Source of the DNA: Siphonodentalium dalli
Lineage: Eukaryota; Mollusca; Scaphopoda; Gadilida; Siphonodentaliidae
Length of the DNA: 64,000 nucleotides
Direction: 5' to 3'
Assembly (NCBI GenBank): GCA_032622095.1
Contig: CP136065.1
Coordinates: 25,369,141-25,433,140, forward strand
Positions 22,590 to 34,694 of the stretch are shown here, piece by piece (within the stretch, counting starts at the first letter, position 1; each line of letters starts with the position of its first letter). The translations under genes and the position numbers were made by a program. Under the pieces are notes generated by a model. It was not told the origin of the DNA and made no database searches. It saw only the letters and a list, made by a program, of their open reading frames with translations.

Positions 22590-23070
22590 AAATATCTCCA
22601 CCCGTCAAAAACCGCCACAAACAGAAAGAACATCAAAATGTAGATAGACTTTGTCCGTATACAAATAAGAAATATCGCATAAACAGTATGTTATGGTCAT
22701 ATGTTTGACCATTGTTATGTAAACAAAAGCATAAAAAGTTACTTTTCTGGTGTTTGTTTATATTATGATGGTAAACATAAAGAGCGTTCTTTGTTGGTGA
22801 ATACCTTATATGGAACTAATAAAGAGCGTTTATGCCATTTGTGTGTGATTAGCCAGTAGCATTGTGCTGTCTTCTGTAACACAATCAGGCTCTTGCTTAG
22901 GTAAAATATAGTAGGTCTTTATGATAACATGCTGTTTACGCGATAGTCATGGTATATATGAACGGAACTGTATGCGTTTTAATGTTTTTTCTGTTTACGG
23001 TGTACGCGCGCGTTTGGAACAAATATGAATATTTTCGACAATTAAGGCCGCACGTGCCTTTAAGTTACTG
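22590..23070 (+). repeat. Dispersed repeat R1, copy B
   Basis: Collinear with 700-1135. Contains two 'ataaagagcgtt' boxes (about 22778 and 22813), then 'tgtgtgattagccag', 'aatcaggctcttgc' and 'gaacaaatatgaatat'. The short ORF at 22949 lies wholly within the repeat and is not supported. Confidence 0.7.
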
Positions 23071-24020
23071 TTCAGTAATTCCACTTCTTATGGCGAGTAC
23101 CTTACTCGTATTTAAATTCGCACCCGTCGTGCGCGAATTTAAAACTGAGCGATAAATAGTACGACTCTGAATTTAAAATATACCACAGGGAAAACAAGAG
23201 TATTATGTTGATGAGTTACACACATTACGAAACATTTGACACTGAATAGATATTTACGCCTATGTATATGAATGCCTATGTTTACATTCGGTCAACCAAT
23301 ATCAAATCCATTACTCAATGCCAAACGACGTACAAGTCATTGTAATTTGGAATGGCCATGATAAGATTTATAAAATTGTGCCTCTATAGTGACTTTTTAT
23401 AACCGCGCAAATCATATCAAATTCTAAAACTGACTCGTTAAACGGTGACAAATTTCAAAATCATTTGCTAACAAGTCCAACTTGTGCTTGTGGTTCCAGT
23501 ATGAGCATTTTTAGAAAGAAAAGATAGCAAGAACTGGACTGAATGAACAACTACTATTTGGATCACTTCTAGTTACCAACGAAACACACATTTTATTCAG
23601 CTGTTCAAAACTATACCACCGAAACGTTTCGGCAACGATGAAATAGATGGGATCAATGCAACTGAACCAACATGATATCACTCAGTAACCTTTACACCGG
23701 CATGCACATACTATGTTTTTTATGATTCTCTTCCTCTTACCTCCGAACCAACCTATAACTTTTACAAATCATTATTCGAGTTGTTTCAGCCTTGATATAT
23801 CTCTTTGATTATTTTGCGTAATCCTTTCACTTATACCTCAGTTCTAGCCCGTTTTCGTTAATTTGGTCATAAATAAGGGGAATGATCATTTCTAAGTTGA
23901 AATAACTTCTGCTCCCATCCCAATTGTTCATCCTATCGTCTATATCTCACTTATAAACACTTATGTACGTATTCATCTTCATTTTGGGATTTACAATAAA
24001 ATATATCATAAATCATGGTA
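23071..24020. other. No gene recognised
   Basis: The one notable point is 'gtgcgcgaatttaaaactg' at about 23129, which recurs near 24702 as 'gtgcgcgaattcaaaactg' with matching sequence on both sides. Confidence 0.4.
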
Positions 24021-24024
24021 ACCT

Positions 24025-24275
24025 CGTCACTTATAAATATATTAAAGAATGTAAGAAAAATTATAAAAATTGATAAAGAATGTAAAAGAAAATGATAAAA
24101 AAATGATAAAATTGTTAAAGAATATAAGAAAAAATGATAAAAATTGTTAAAGAATGTAAGAAAAAAAATGATAAAAAATGATAACATTTGTTAGGGCATG
24201 TAAGAAATATTGATAACAATTGATAAAATTGTTACAGAATGTAAGAGAAATTGATAACCTCGACGATGTTGAAAT
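24025..24275 (+). repeat. A-rich minisatellite, ~30-bp unit
   Basis: Imperfect copies of 'gttaaagaatgtaag' plus 'aaaaaatgataaaaatt'. The same unit recurs at 25585-25865 and, as a remnant, at 52805-52860. The minus-strand ORFs rich in Phe, Leu and Ser are repeat artefacts. Confidence 0.75.
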
Positions 24276-24614
24276 GCTTGTAAGAAATACACATATTCTA
24301 AATGTGCATGCATGACAGCACGCCACCCTATTCACCACCCTGGAGAGACACGGTGACCAAACAGTGTGAGTTAGTTATATGTCATCACAACCCGCAGCCA
24401 AGACAGTTAGTGTTGATTTTTCGGAAAGTCAGCTGCATGTGCGGTTTTGGTTTTCTGCTTTTCGAGTTAATTTCATTAATGTCCAGTCCGTAATTATTTC
24501 CATTTTAGAATAATTGTTTGGAGCATATACTCAGTCATCATCAACAAAATGATGATGCAGTTATGGTCTACATGATGTCCATCGTCGTGATCATGTTCAA
24601 TATACACATGTGTA

Positions 24615-26811
24615 TCAGAAATGTCTGAAACTGAAAGCGTCATCACACCCAAGACGTTTACGAAAATAGTTTTGAATTCGCGCAGCTAGGTACGCGAATT
24701 TAAAGTGCGCGAATTCAAAACTGAGCGGAAATAGTACTGAATGAAACAAGTTTTGGCATGTTGAACACTTTACCCAGTCATTCGATATTCTGGGATCTGC
24801 TGGGTCACACATGACCACATTCAAACTGGGCTCGCCGGTTACGATTATCCGTTTAGCCTTGGGCTTCCTTTCAACCGGAACTTTCAATGTAGACTTGGTT
24901 TTCCTAACTGGAACTACCACTGAGTCAACAGCTAACATTGATAAACCCTTCAACACTTTGATAAACACTTTAACGCTCATCCTTGTTGTGAATACTAATA
25001 TTCACCTATGAAAGCCGTCTTCACTATACATGTCACGTTATATTACAGAGGAGGCATAACGAAGGCCTGTATTGTGTAGCTTCATTGTTCCGGGGACAGG
25101 TTTTACGTGTCTCAATTTCATTCGCCTTTTCAATTATTTCTGCATCGGATAGGTAACGGAGTTATATTGTTGTCTCCGTTCCAAGTAGTTCCCGAAATAA
25201 GGATGAAGCATCGGGGATGTCCTTTTTGTGCTTGATGATATTGTCTGCATTTCTCTCGAGAAGTTGAGAGCACACCCTATTGTAATCAGGGCCATTTGCC
25301 GGGCAATGATTAAAACAAAAAGAAGAATTAACTACTTCCTGGAATTCATATTTATAGAGCTCGGTTGCCAAGCAGAAGAAATTCAATTGCGATGCGCCGA
25401 AATGGGTTGACTGGATCTCATTGGCATATTTGCAGTTGTAATTTTCACTGAAGTCTATGTGTATTAACCCTTTCATGGCCGGAGCTTCCAGAAATTTTGC
25501 GAAAACTCTGTGCCAATGCATTCTCTTATATATGCGAGTCGACCATAGAGAAGCATTGGCCTAACAAATTTTATATTATTTTTTATAATAGTTAAAAAAT
25601 GTAAGAAAAAATTTAAAAAATCAGTGAAAAAATGATAAAAAAAATTGTTAAAGAACGTAATTTTTTTTAATAAAAATCTATGAAGAATATAAGAGAAAAT
25701 GAATTTTTTTTTATAGAATGTAAGAAAACAGATAACAAATGATAAATATTGTTAAAGAATGTAAGAAAAAAATGATAAAATTTGTTAGAGCATGTAAGAA
25801 ATATTGATAACAATTGATAAAAATTGTTAGAGAATGTAAGAGAAATTGATAACAAATGATATAACATTGTTAGGCCAATGCAGTCTCTTATATATGAAAG
25901 GCGACCTATGATCGACTCGACGGTGTTGGATGTTGTTTGGGTGTAGTTTCAATTTACTCATCTGCTTGTGCATCGTATTGGTTAGTTCTTTCTCGGTCAT
26001 GGTGAGCTAAACCGTTCTCGTTATTTTGCTGCCATATTCGTTTACATTTGTTTCCCACTGTTTGCATTGCACATTATTGTTTGATGGTTCCCTGCTAAGT
26101 GACGGTTGTTTCTTTATGCGTTGCAAACATTCACCGTTGGCGCATTTGAAAGATGTTTCATCACAACTGATATCCTTTACTATTTCGCGGGTGTCAGAGC
26201 ATTGTATTGTTTCCCGAGTATTCAAATTTCTGGAGACGAACTTGAAGTTTTCGTGGGTCTTGCATTGATATGTGTCTCTATCTACGTTTCTGGGCTCACA
26301 AACCCAAACCGGTCTTAATCTTCAAAAGTGGAATAACCTATCTTCGATTCCGAGTTCTCACGGTTGTGTACATGGATCAAATTTTCACACAACTCTTCGC
26401 TGCTTTTTTATTTTTTCTTTGTGATCGTATTCTTCCCATGAGCAATTCTGCTGACGTCATCGCGAACAGAAACCGCCATCACTCCGGTTGTTTGTTGTTT
26501 ATGAAGATTTAGTTGACCCCTTCTGTGGGGAATTCTTATTTAGACCAGTTGTCCGACTAACCTGAGAAACCCAACGATATTTCCTTTGTATTTTGCCCCA
26601 ACAAACCCGGTGCAGTACTTTTCTCTGTTTTAGTTGAAGGGGTGAATTCGTTTTTTCGACCTCTGCTGCTAATAGTTTTCGCCTTACTTGTTTGCGACTC
26701 ACTGGAGTGACATTGACGTCTGCAAGATCTCTCTGTTCTTTTACGCGGTGTTATCTGTGATTTTTCATTTGTTTTGTTTCTTTTATTTTCTGATGGTTTA
26801 TGGATATCCAC
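24615..26811 (-). pseudogene. Broken gene of an uncharacterised, mobile-looking protein family
   Basis: Read from 26811 down, pieces in shifting frames give a collinear protein. A basic N-terminus is followed by 'RVCWGKIQRKYRWVSQV' (about 26610-26560), 'RDDVSRIAHGK' (about 26460), 'RPVWVCEP' and 'CKTHENFKF' (about 26300-26240), a Cys-rich stretch ('CDETSFKCANGEC', about 26160-26120), 'DFSENYNCKYANEIQS' (about 25460-25400) and a C-terminal zinc-finger-like 'DWVKCSTCQNLFH' (about 24780-24740). From memory, proteins with these motifs recur in many copies in invertebrate genomes, but I cannot name a function. There are stops and frameshifts, and a 380-bp hairpin/minisatellite element (25526-25905) interrupts it. 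Confidence 0.6.
25526..25905. mobile_element. Hairpin plus minisatellite element inside the broken gene
   Basis: One end is 'tatatgcgagtcgaccat', followed by 'aagcattggcctaacaa'. The middle is the A-rich ~30-bp minisatellite (25585-25865). The other end is 'ttgttaggccaatgcagtc', then 'tatatatgaaaggcgacc'. The ends are partial inverted copies. Related hairpins lie at 52875-52931 and 59150-59310. It could be an intron-like insertion or a MITE. Confidence 0.5.
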
Positions 26812-28480
26812 TCGAACGATACTTGGTTATATAGGTGTAAGTGTGTTCATTGATGTCTCACATATAGGTCCAGCTTCTTGTTTAGACGAGACTTTCGGTT
26901 CTTAATTTTGGCTCTCTTATTTCTACTTGCTCTTTTCTCGTGAGGTCAGAAAGCTGCCAGTGTGTAGTAGCTATATTACCTTTTCCTCTCTGTCTCCATA
27001 TAACCATCTGGAACATTCAGTTTCTTCCTCTTTCTATACTCTCTGTATCTCAGCTCGTGATTTCCCCATGCTGAAAATAGAAAATAAGATGAGTTTAAGA
27101 TTCACACCAAACCATCTCATTCCCATACGCATGTCAACCTCCATGTCATATTTCATAACGATGGGATAAATACACAGCTTCTAGTCCGTGATAACAGTCA
27201 ACTAATACAATCATGTGTCCAATGGTACATAAGATAGTTGATATAGTTTGATGTGTTCCCGGATCTGGGATAATCTTCCATTGCCCGTTGATTTAATGAT
27301 AGGTTTAATTGTATAATGGTAAGCACAATGCTTAGCAGAGATAAATAATACGATGCATACGAGCGTACATACATAATTAACAAGATCATACCTTCATTGT
27401 TGATGACTGGTTGTACTCATTGTACAACCCAGGTATGAGCAGAAGAGTAGAATAATCCAGTAACAATAGTGTGATACACGCTATAGTGAACATATATAGA
27501 TAACATGGATATCATGATACCTCAGACCTTATTTTGACACACGATAGCTCAACTCTTGAAATAACTACCCGTGCTCGAGAGAGAGAGGAGGACTTCACTT
27601 CACCAGAAACCTTGCTACCGCCAACATCTTTATAAAACATATACGTAGTGCTTACCTGCAGACACTTCTTTAAATATAAAAGTATCAAAGCTTCTTGACT
27701 CTTCACTGTGCCCACACACGTCCATATTCACATTCACCACTAGCCAACAGGACACCAGGTATGTTCATTATGGAAATTTAAGGTGGCTGGCGATGGCCAT
27801 TTTTTCGAATGACCTCAAAATGACTAGTTTCCATTTACACATAAATTTCAACCCCCCCATGACACATTCCATAATGATCGATCGGATCAATGTTTCGGCC
27901 TGAAGCGTAGCTAATAAATTAAATTTTGAAATAAAAGATGGCAGACAGCGGTGATATTTTTGGTCGATTCACATCAACACGGTTGTGTGATTGTCATCTG
28001 CATGCCCATGTCAAAACTTCCACGATAATGTTCAATGATCGGACCATCGCTGTCGCTGCTATAGTCACAGGTTGAAGCTGAAAAAGATTTGAAGAATGAC
28101 GGATTGATAGTGATATATGCTAGGAAACCGTAGAAAATTGTGACTCATTTGGTTATTAATTATGTTAATTAATCCACTGACTACTAAATGTTTTATTCTG
28201 GTTGTCCCAGTACCTTCTGATGCATGACAAGTTCATTTTAAATGATGCGGTATGGAATTTTGTCAAAACATATTTTAGGATTCTGGCCATATGTTTGAAC
28301 GGAAATGGGTACAAATTTTGAAACGGAACTGAGAGGGCCATAGTATGTGGCTATCCTCGCCCATTAGCACCAAAATTGAACAACTTAATACATACTGTAT
28401 GTCAAAATGGCAGCCAATGAGTGACTGCGTTGTCATAAATGGATGGAACTGAAAATGCAACTCATGATATGTGTGAAATA
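26812..28480. other. No gene recognised
   Basis: Only short open frames, none over 82 codons and none with a recognisable domain. No clear tandem structure. Confidence 0.4.
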
Positions 28481-28489
28481 TTCAAATTT

Positions 28490-29530
28490 ATCTATCAGAC
28501 TGCGAAAAAAGTTGTAAGAATAAAACATCGGAAGCAACAACGAAAACGAATATGGTTTGATCAACGTTGTAAAGAATTATGGGAATATAGTTAGCGAAAT
28601 GAAAAAGAATCCTTTAAACAAAAGTCTACAGTTAAAGTTTTTAATTGCCAAGAAATTATACAAAAGAGAAACGAAGGAGAAGGCTAAATTATTTCGGCTA
28701 CAAATGTCTGATAAAATAGATAAGCTCGAAAGTTGTGACCCATCGGTATACTGGAATAATCAAAAGTTTACGTATTTACAAAGCACAAGAAAAGTCCGAT
28801 GACCCTCACCCCGATGATGCGGTCTATTTCTTCGAGCAACTGCTGTGCTGCGATAGCCGTGATAGGAACTTTGAATATCAAGCGGTAAAAGACAATGACC
28901 ATCTGGTAGTCATAAACAATAGTGACATAACTGAAACAGAAGTACTTGATGCACTCAGGCAATTAAAATATCGAAAAGCGACGGATTTAGATAACATTCC
29001 AAACGAATTACTAAAACAGTTATTCCATTGGTAGTAGATGATGAGACAAAACTTTTTAACCGTTGCATGAAGTCAGTACATTATCCGTTATGTTGGAGTC
29101 ATTCATTTATTAAAACATTGTATAAAAAAGGAAACAGACATGATCCAAACAATTACAGACCAATCGCTCTGAGTAGTAACTTTGGAAAACTGTTGAATAA
29201 AATTATTAATTCTAGACAATTATTTAGAAGAAAAAACTATTAAGCGATAATCAATTCGGATTTAGAAAAAATTCGCAGTACAGTCGACAATGCATTCGTC
29301 CTGTGTACGTTAGTGAATAAGTACAAAGATATGAAATAAACTCTATACGTCCTTTGTGGACTTCATGAAAGCGTTCGACTCTAGATAGATCTATTTTATT
29401 TAGAAAACTTCGAGGTATTGGCATTAACGGGTCGACACTCGGGATTCTACAGTCTATAAGTCAAGTTATTATTCCGTTAAAACTTCAGCAGGATTTGGTC
29501 CCGCCTTATTGTCGAAAATAGGAGTAAGGC
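28490..29530 (+). pseudogene. Non-LTR retrotransposon fragment (linker and RT start)
   Basis: The linker between endonuclease and RT ('RIWFDQRCKELWE', 'NKSLQLKFLIAKKLYKR', about 28540-28700) is followed by 'TEVLDALRQLKYRKATDLD' and 'IPNELL' (about 28940-29010), 'LYKKGNRHDPNNYRPIAL' (about 29118-29172), 'DNQFGFRKNSQ' and 'GIGINGSTLGIL'. At least three frameshifts lie between these pieces. The fragment stops around 29520 just after 'GVRQ', before the catalytic box, where it meets the 3' end of the minus-strand element. Confidence 0.75.
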
Positions 29531-30205
29531 AGACAGACAGATGATTTTATTCCTCCATTATTGGAGATGAGGAAAATACAAACAATATACAATGCTAGGT
29601 ATAGGTGGTACAGAAGATATGTGGTATTGATTACAAAATATTCAAATGGGACATATAATATATATGGGTGATATTATAGTGATAAGCTGTATGTATTTCT
29701 GAGAAATCACGTAAATGAGTAAACGGAATTTAGTGACTTGGGGAAAACTGGAATAAGTGTATATAGAGGTTAACTATTCACTCCAGAACCGTATCGACGG
29801 GAGATGAAAGTTTTCTAGAGAATACTCAACTCGTGCATAATTGGCAGATAAATCGAATGCAGGATCTGAAGAACTGTTCTTCGTTGCAAACTAGGTTTAC
29901 CACAGTGCTTATGCATCCGCCAAAGCAGTACGCAAGAAAAGTTTCATCATTCAATCTTTCCAAAATATTGAACATATCAATTCCATAATAATCAATGACA
30001 AATTACCAGAATGAGTTTTGTCTTTACTGAGCGAAGATGGAACAACAGTCTTTGTACATGTGCAGCACTAGATTGGTGTACTGTATGTTTCGCGGCAGTG
30101 GTAGCACGTTGTTTGGTTATCGTATGATGCTTTGTTCAATATTTGTGCCAAACGTAGGCACATTGCGAGATAAGGCTTTTCAATGCGACATAGGATCCAA
30201 GGTCG

Positions 30206-30832
30206 CTACAATGACATTGGATCCGGTTTGACTTTGAGAAGGAATTTATGGTTATTATCCAACTGGGCATAATGATATGTTTCCCTAGCGTAATGGGCGG
30301 TTATTTTTACTTTTATCATGTTTTTCCAATCTGATAAATTTTGAAAGGACTCAGTTCTTTCATAGTTGGGAAGAATGTCATACATGCCACATTTTGTGAG
30401 AATTGTAGATATTTCTTCCAGAAAACCTGTCGCTGGGCGATTATAGATTAGGAGGCTGTGCAGGCTGAACAGAAATATTTCCAAAGCTTTTCTATGGTTG
30501 CTCGGTAGGTGTATTAATGAGCCCAGAAAGAGCAACTTTCTCCGATTTACTTCGTACTCAATGGGTAGCATCCCGAACAAGGAGAGCGAGAGGATAGTGC
30601 TGCTTCTTATAGCCATTTTCTACATATATTTGATACACATTCTGTATGCCTTTTCTAGGTTCATATATTGAGTCTTTGACAGATTCCACCACATTTCGGC
30701 GCCATATAGGGCTTTTGGAATGGCAGCTTGTTTAAAAATCTTTAGGTTGGTCATGGGACTAAATTCCTTGGATATTGTGAGCGACAAGCTGCAAAATAAC
30801 ATTGCGGATAAGTTCTGATTCTTTTTCAACAT
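30206..30832 (-). pseudogene. C-terminal RT region of the 29.5-34.1 kb element
   Basis: Two open frames (30832-30620 and 30616-30206) are separated by one stop region. Together they are collinear with the plus-strand fragment at 35200-35610: 'LSLSLFGMLPIEYEVNR' against 'LSLSLLGLTPLHVEVDR', and 'GSLIHLPSNHRKALE' against 'GTLINLPNTHRDALR'. Confidence 0.75.
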
Positions 30833-30989
30833 TCGGGATATTTGAACTGCTTGACTCCTGGATTATACCAAGGTGTGTCACTTGTTTCGTTTGACTTATG
30901 TGGCCTGATCCTAGGCTCCATGATTGGGAGTCTATATTTTCGCGGTTACTTGATGTATTAAAGACTAGTTTGCTCTTTTATATGTGGCA

Positions 30990-31853
30990 CATGATCGGTA
31001 GTATATGAAGACCACCTTCGGTCAGCGAAGAAACCGTGATATCACCGGCTGTCGTCGGGAATGAGCAGGACAAAGAACTTACATGCATACCATCCGCAGA
31101 ATCAGACAATGATCTTACGAGGTCATCAATGGAAATAAGATATAAAAAGGGAGATAATACATCCCTTGCTCAATACGAAAATAATTGGACAGGAAGCCTA
31201 GAGTATATGGTTTTCTACATCAGAATACATATTGTTTGGTAACAAGAGCATGTGACCTCTTACTCCTTTCTCACATAATTTATAAATCAATTCTTCGTGC
31301 CATACACAGTCGAATACCTTTTTAGACCCAAGAAGGGCCGTAAAGAGACATGAGTTATTTGCTTTTGCATAAGAAACACTATCTTGGAGCTCATATGCAG
31401 CGACAGAACATCTAACCCTCTCCTGGGAGCCATCTGCCAGCTGGTCGGAAAATTCTTGAAGATACAGCTCTGCTGTAGTCTCCGACGGATAACAGCTCTG
31501 CTGTAGTCTCCGATGGATAATAATTTCGAACAACTTGTATGTAACTGGTAGGAGCGTGATTGCACATGATAACTGTCGGGGTTTTGCATGGGATTCGGTT
31601 CTCATTTATAGATGGGCACAATAGTGCCCTTTTTCATAGCATGTGGAGTGTGTGCGAGACGTAACATTGCAGAAAACAATAAACATAGTGCATGGTGAAC
31701 AATCGGAGGAGCAAGTAAGATATGTTCATTAACTAATTTATCTGAGCCGCCTGGTTTGTTACGTTTTAGTTTCCTGAGAGCTATACTAATCTCAGCCAAT
31801 GTAACCACATCTGGACTGTTATTATTATCATCCATGTCCGTACCAGTGCGCAT
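30990..31853 (-). pseudogene. Reverse transcriptase of the 29.5-34.1 kb element
   Basis: Contains 'EISIALRKLKRNKPGGSDK' (31790-31730), 'KKGTIVPIYK' (31631-31602), 'ITLLPVTYKLFEIIIHRRL' (31560-31505), 'FDCVWHEELIYKLCEKGV' (about 31310-31255) and a catalytic site that reads TTAGDITVS (about 31060-31035) instead of TTADD. A partial tandem duplication around 31480-31540 repeats 'cagctctgctgtagtctcc'. The catalytic change and frameshifts make it non-functional. Confidence 0.7.
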
Positions 31854-32309
31854 AACAGACTCTTACTTTCGAGTGGACATACTGTTCAAAATATGGCTGA
31901 TTGTGTTCGGAACGCTTATATAAATCTAAAAAATACTGGTGCCACCCACTAGCAATATCAGGAGGATCCCGACACATCTTGTCATTGAAGAGCATTTCTG
32001 TTCCTGGACGTATGCTATTTCCCGTTCGCGGACGAATAGCTTTCATAAAGCTTTTTTGGTCGGATGTGGCAAATGCTTCAATTTTTCGGACAGAATCACG
32101 CATATGTGATTAACAGCAAGTCGGTGCGCCCTACGGAAAAGACTTTTTTTCTCTCTGAAATTTTGGTAGCATTCGTTGTTAAAATCAGTGGGCCGGCCAG
32201 CGGATAGCCAAGCTTTCCTGCTTAGTATCATAGCTTTATGAAGACCTTTGATCTCGTTATTCCAATATGGTTTGAATTTGTTTATATATTGAGGTTTCTT
32301 ACCCGCTTC

Positions 32310-33235
32310 ATTCGGCAGACAATAATGCGTTGACAATGTTTGAGTGGAACAAGTCGATATCACATGGTGTATTGAACTGATTTGGTAGATATTGAAATGC
32401 ATTGTGCAGCAGTGAACAGTACCGCTCAATGTCAAATTTCTCCCAGTTTATTTGATTACGTTTGGTATCGCAATGACTAGTAGAGTTATCGCTCATTAGT
32501 GAGGGGATGACTGCAGTGCATTTTACAGGCCGATGATTTGAAGTATTAATGTCATAAACTATTTCAGCATCGTAAACCAGATGTATTCTGGAGTTCTGTA
32601 TGGTAATGTGGTCCAGAAGTGAGGGAGAGTACTCCAGAGAGTATGGTACGTACGATACGGTTGGACCTTTGCACGTAGGTAATGTCATCACTGATGTCAT
32701 ATTATGTCTATCCAGAAACCATGCAAGCGGCACAACTCTAGATTTATATTCGGACTGTGAATCTAATCTTGAAAGATTAGCATTGCAGTCTCCCATAAGA
32801 CTAATAGAATCGTTGAAAAAATATTGAATAGGTCAGACAAGTCAGAGAGACATCTCTCGTACGATTCATCCGGGAGGTTCGAATTGAAAGATACACTTGA
32901 AAGATGAAACAAATTTATCACACTCAAGTCTTAAACGAATCCCAATGATTCACACCTATAGTCGAAGCACGAAGTATGTGGCGTCTATTAATGAGAAATG
33001 CAACACCGTCTCGAAAATAGCTGCCACAGGTCTTCCTTACTATAGTTATCCCGCTTTTGGCGACACTTATGTAGTTTGGGTGAATTTCAATTACAAAATG
33101 GAGGGAACTATCGTCAAGCCAGTCACTCTGCTCAGATATACCTACGACATCATAAACTTGCTCATTCAGTGGTGATGTTAGGTAGGATGCACTGGACTTC
33201 ATGCAAGTGGCATTCCATGCTATCAGTTTGAACAT
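32310..33235 (-). pseudogene. APE-type endonuclease of the 29.5-34.1 kb element
   Basis: Two open frames. 33235-32924 has 'LIAWNATCMKSSASYL' and 'GVAFLINRRH'. 32796-32308 has 'MGDCNANLSRLDS', 'LLDHITIQNS' and 'TSNHRPVKC'. They are separated by a frameshift region near 32800-32920. The 'GDCNAN' and 'SNHRPV' motifs correspond to the usual GDFNA and SDHRPI catalytic blocks. Confidence 0.75.
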
Positions 33236-33594
33236 TAGTATGCACCTGCAATTTTTTACATTGTGGTATGGTATGATTAGTCGTACTGGCCATTATTGGT
33301 CTTTGTCAAAGAGTCTTTATATATATTGCTGTAATTTCTCCACGTGCGGCTGTACACACTCGGTGGCCAGAAATTTCTCTCCGAAATTCATCTGCAGTCT
33401 TTGGTTGGAATGGTGATTCTCGCCGATTTAACGTCGAAATTGGTTTTGCAGGACATAACTTTAACATATAAAGGAATAATGTCACGTTGTGTCAGAAAAT
33501 AACGGGTGTCTTTGGTCGTCCTTTAATCCGACGCCTCCTATATAAATCTTCTGGTTTCGGCTGACATACCACCCTTGCTTCCATAGCGATGAGA

Positions 33595-34066
33595 TTAAGG
33601 GCGGGCGGAACTCGCGTGAACAGGGGAACCTAGTTCATATGACGTTTCATTCCCAATCGAGACTGGAATAGAGTTAATAGAGTGCCCATAGTTGGCACAA
33701 TGGTGTTCAATGTAGGTTGTATCAGGTTTAGATGGTGGTCTTGGTGATTGTATTTCAAGGTTTGAATGTTGTATCTCAGGCTTTAGTTCCAAGTTAAGGA
33801 TTCGATATTCGTAATTGTCAATTAAAGTGTGAAACAGCTGATCAAAGTAGCTGTTCATGGTGTCGACATTCTGGTTGGTTTTGTCGATGGCGTACTTCGG
33901 TGAGCTATTCACCTCGTCAATTTTAGAATGGGCTTCTTCGGTAACCGCAACAGAGGTACTGATGTTGGTGAGACCATTTCAAGTTTTGCTACACACGTTG
34001 TCGGCTTTGTCGATCTCATCAAACAACGAGAAGTTGAAGAATGTGTTTTTATTCCCGATGTTTAAA
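33595..34066 (-). pseudogene. Possible ORF1 of the 29.5-34.1 kb element
   Basis: A minus-strand frame continuous except for one stop. Pieces include 'FNFSLFDEIDKADNVC', 'TEEAHSKIDEVNSSPKY' and 'MNSYFDQLFHTLIDNYEYR'. Its place just upstream of the endonuclease and its helical, polar character suit an ORF1/gag-like protein. No zinc knuckle is seen. This is inferred from position. Confidence 0.4.
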
Positions 34067-34109
34067 TAAAATAAACGGAAGTTAAAATATAGGCAATAAA
34101 TTTTATATC

Positions 34110-34690
34110 AACAATGAGTCGTCAGAAAAAGTTGACGAATAGAAATACTTAGGCTCGTCTTCAATTCTGACGGTAAAATGTCGACAGCTTGTGAAAATTT
34201 AAGCGGGAGAGCCTCTAAGGCTATGTTTTTCATGGCGAGCTCACTGAATTCACATACAGAATTGTCTCTCAATACTAAATGCGAGTTATTTGACAAATTA
34301 ATAATGCCTATATTGCTATATGGTTCCGAAATATGGGCTTCCGAGTTGAACATTTCATTTACTGATACTAACCAACTTGAGCAAACACATTTGAAATTTT
34401 GTAAGGGTATACTCAGGTTGTACAAAAAGGCCTCAAATCATGCTTCGATGGCTGAACTGGGTCGATATCCCATAGCAATTAATGCGATCGGTAATATGTA
34501 TAAATATCTAAATAAACTGCGTGCAGTAAAATCAACAACTTTAATGCATGATTCTTTCAGGGAATCCCTCGATGTCTAATCAATCAACTTGGGACGCACA
34601 CTTAGTCAAAAGTGGTATCAATATATCGCAATCTAATACAACAATAAGAATGACAGACAAACTGGTAATTGAAAGGTTAAAATCAGAACA
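34110..34690 (+). pseudogene. Retrotransposon C-terminal fragment (different family)
   Basis: A 133-codon frame with 'LSGRASKAMFFMASSLN', 'LFDKLIMPILLYGSEIWAS', 'QTHLKFCKGILRLYK' and 'AELGRYPIAINAIGN', the thumb and tail typical of one group of invertebrate LINEs. 'KYLG' upstream (about 34148) is in another frame. The 5' part is missing. Confidence 0.75.
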
Positions 34691-34694
34691 TATA

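Larger units (their letters stand above)
29540..34080 (-). mobile_element. Near full-length decayed non-LTR retrotransposon
   Basis: Read from 34080 down: a possible ORF1 (34060-33595); an APE endonuclease (33235-32310; 'MFKLIAWNATCMKSSASYL' at the start, 'MGDCNANLSRL' and 'SNHRPV' later); a linker ('YWNNEIKGLHKAMILSRK', about 32265); the RT (31853-30990); and a C-terminal region (30832-30206; 'AIPKALYGAEMWWNLSK', 'LSLSLFGMLPIE'). The 3' end is near 29540, where 'tttattcctccattattgg' can form a small hairpin, a frequent feature of such tails. Many frameshifts. A same-family fragment lies at 34695-35620. Confidence 0.75.

Noticed and set aside
23951-24338. Phe/Leu-rich minus-strand ORFs that look like membrane proteins
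   Set aside because: They are translations of the A-rich ~30-bp minisatellite.
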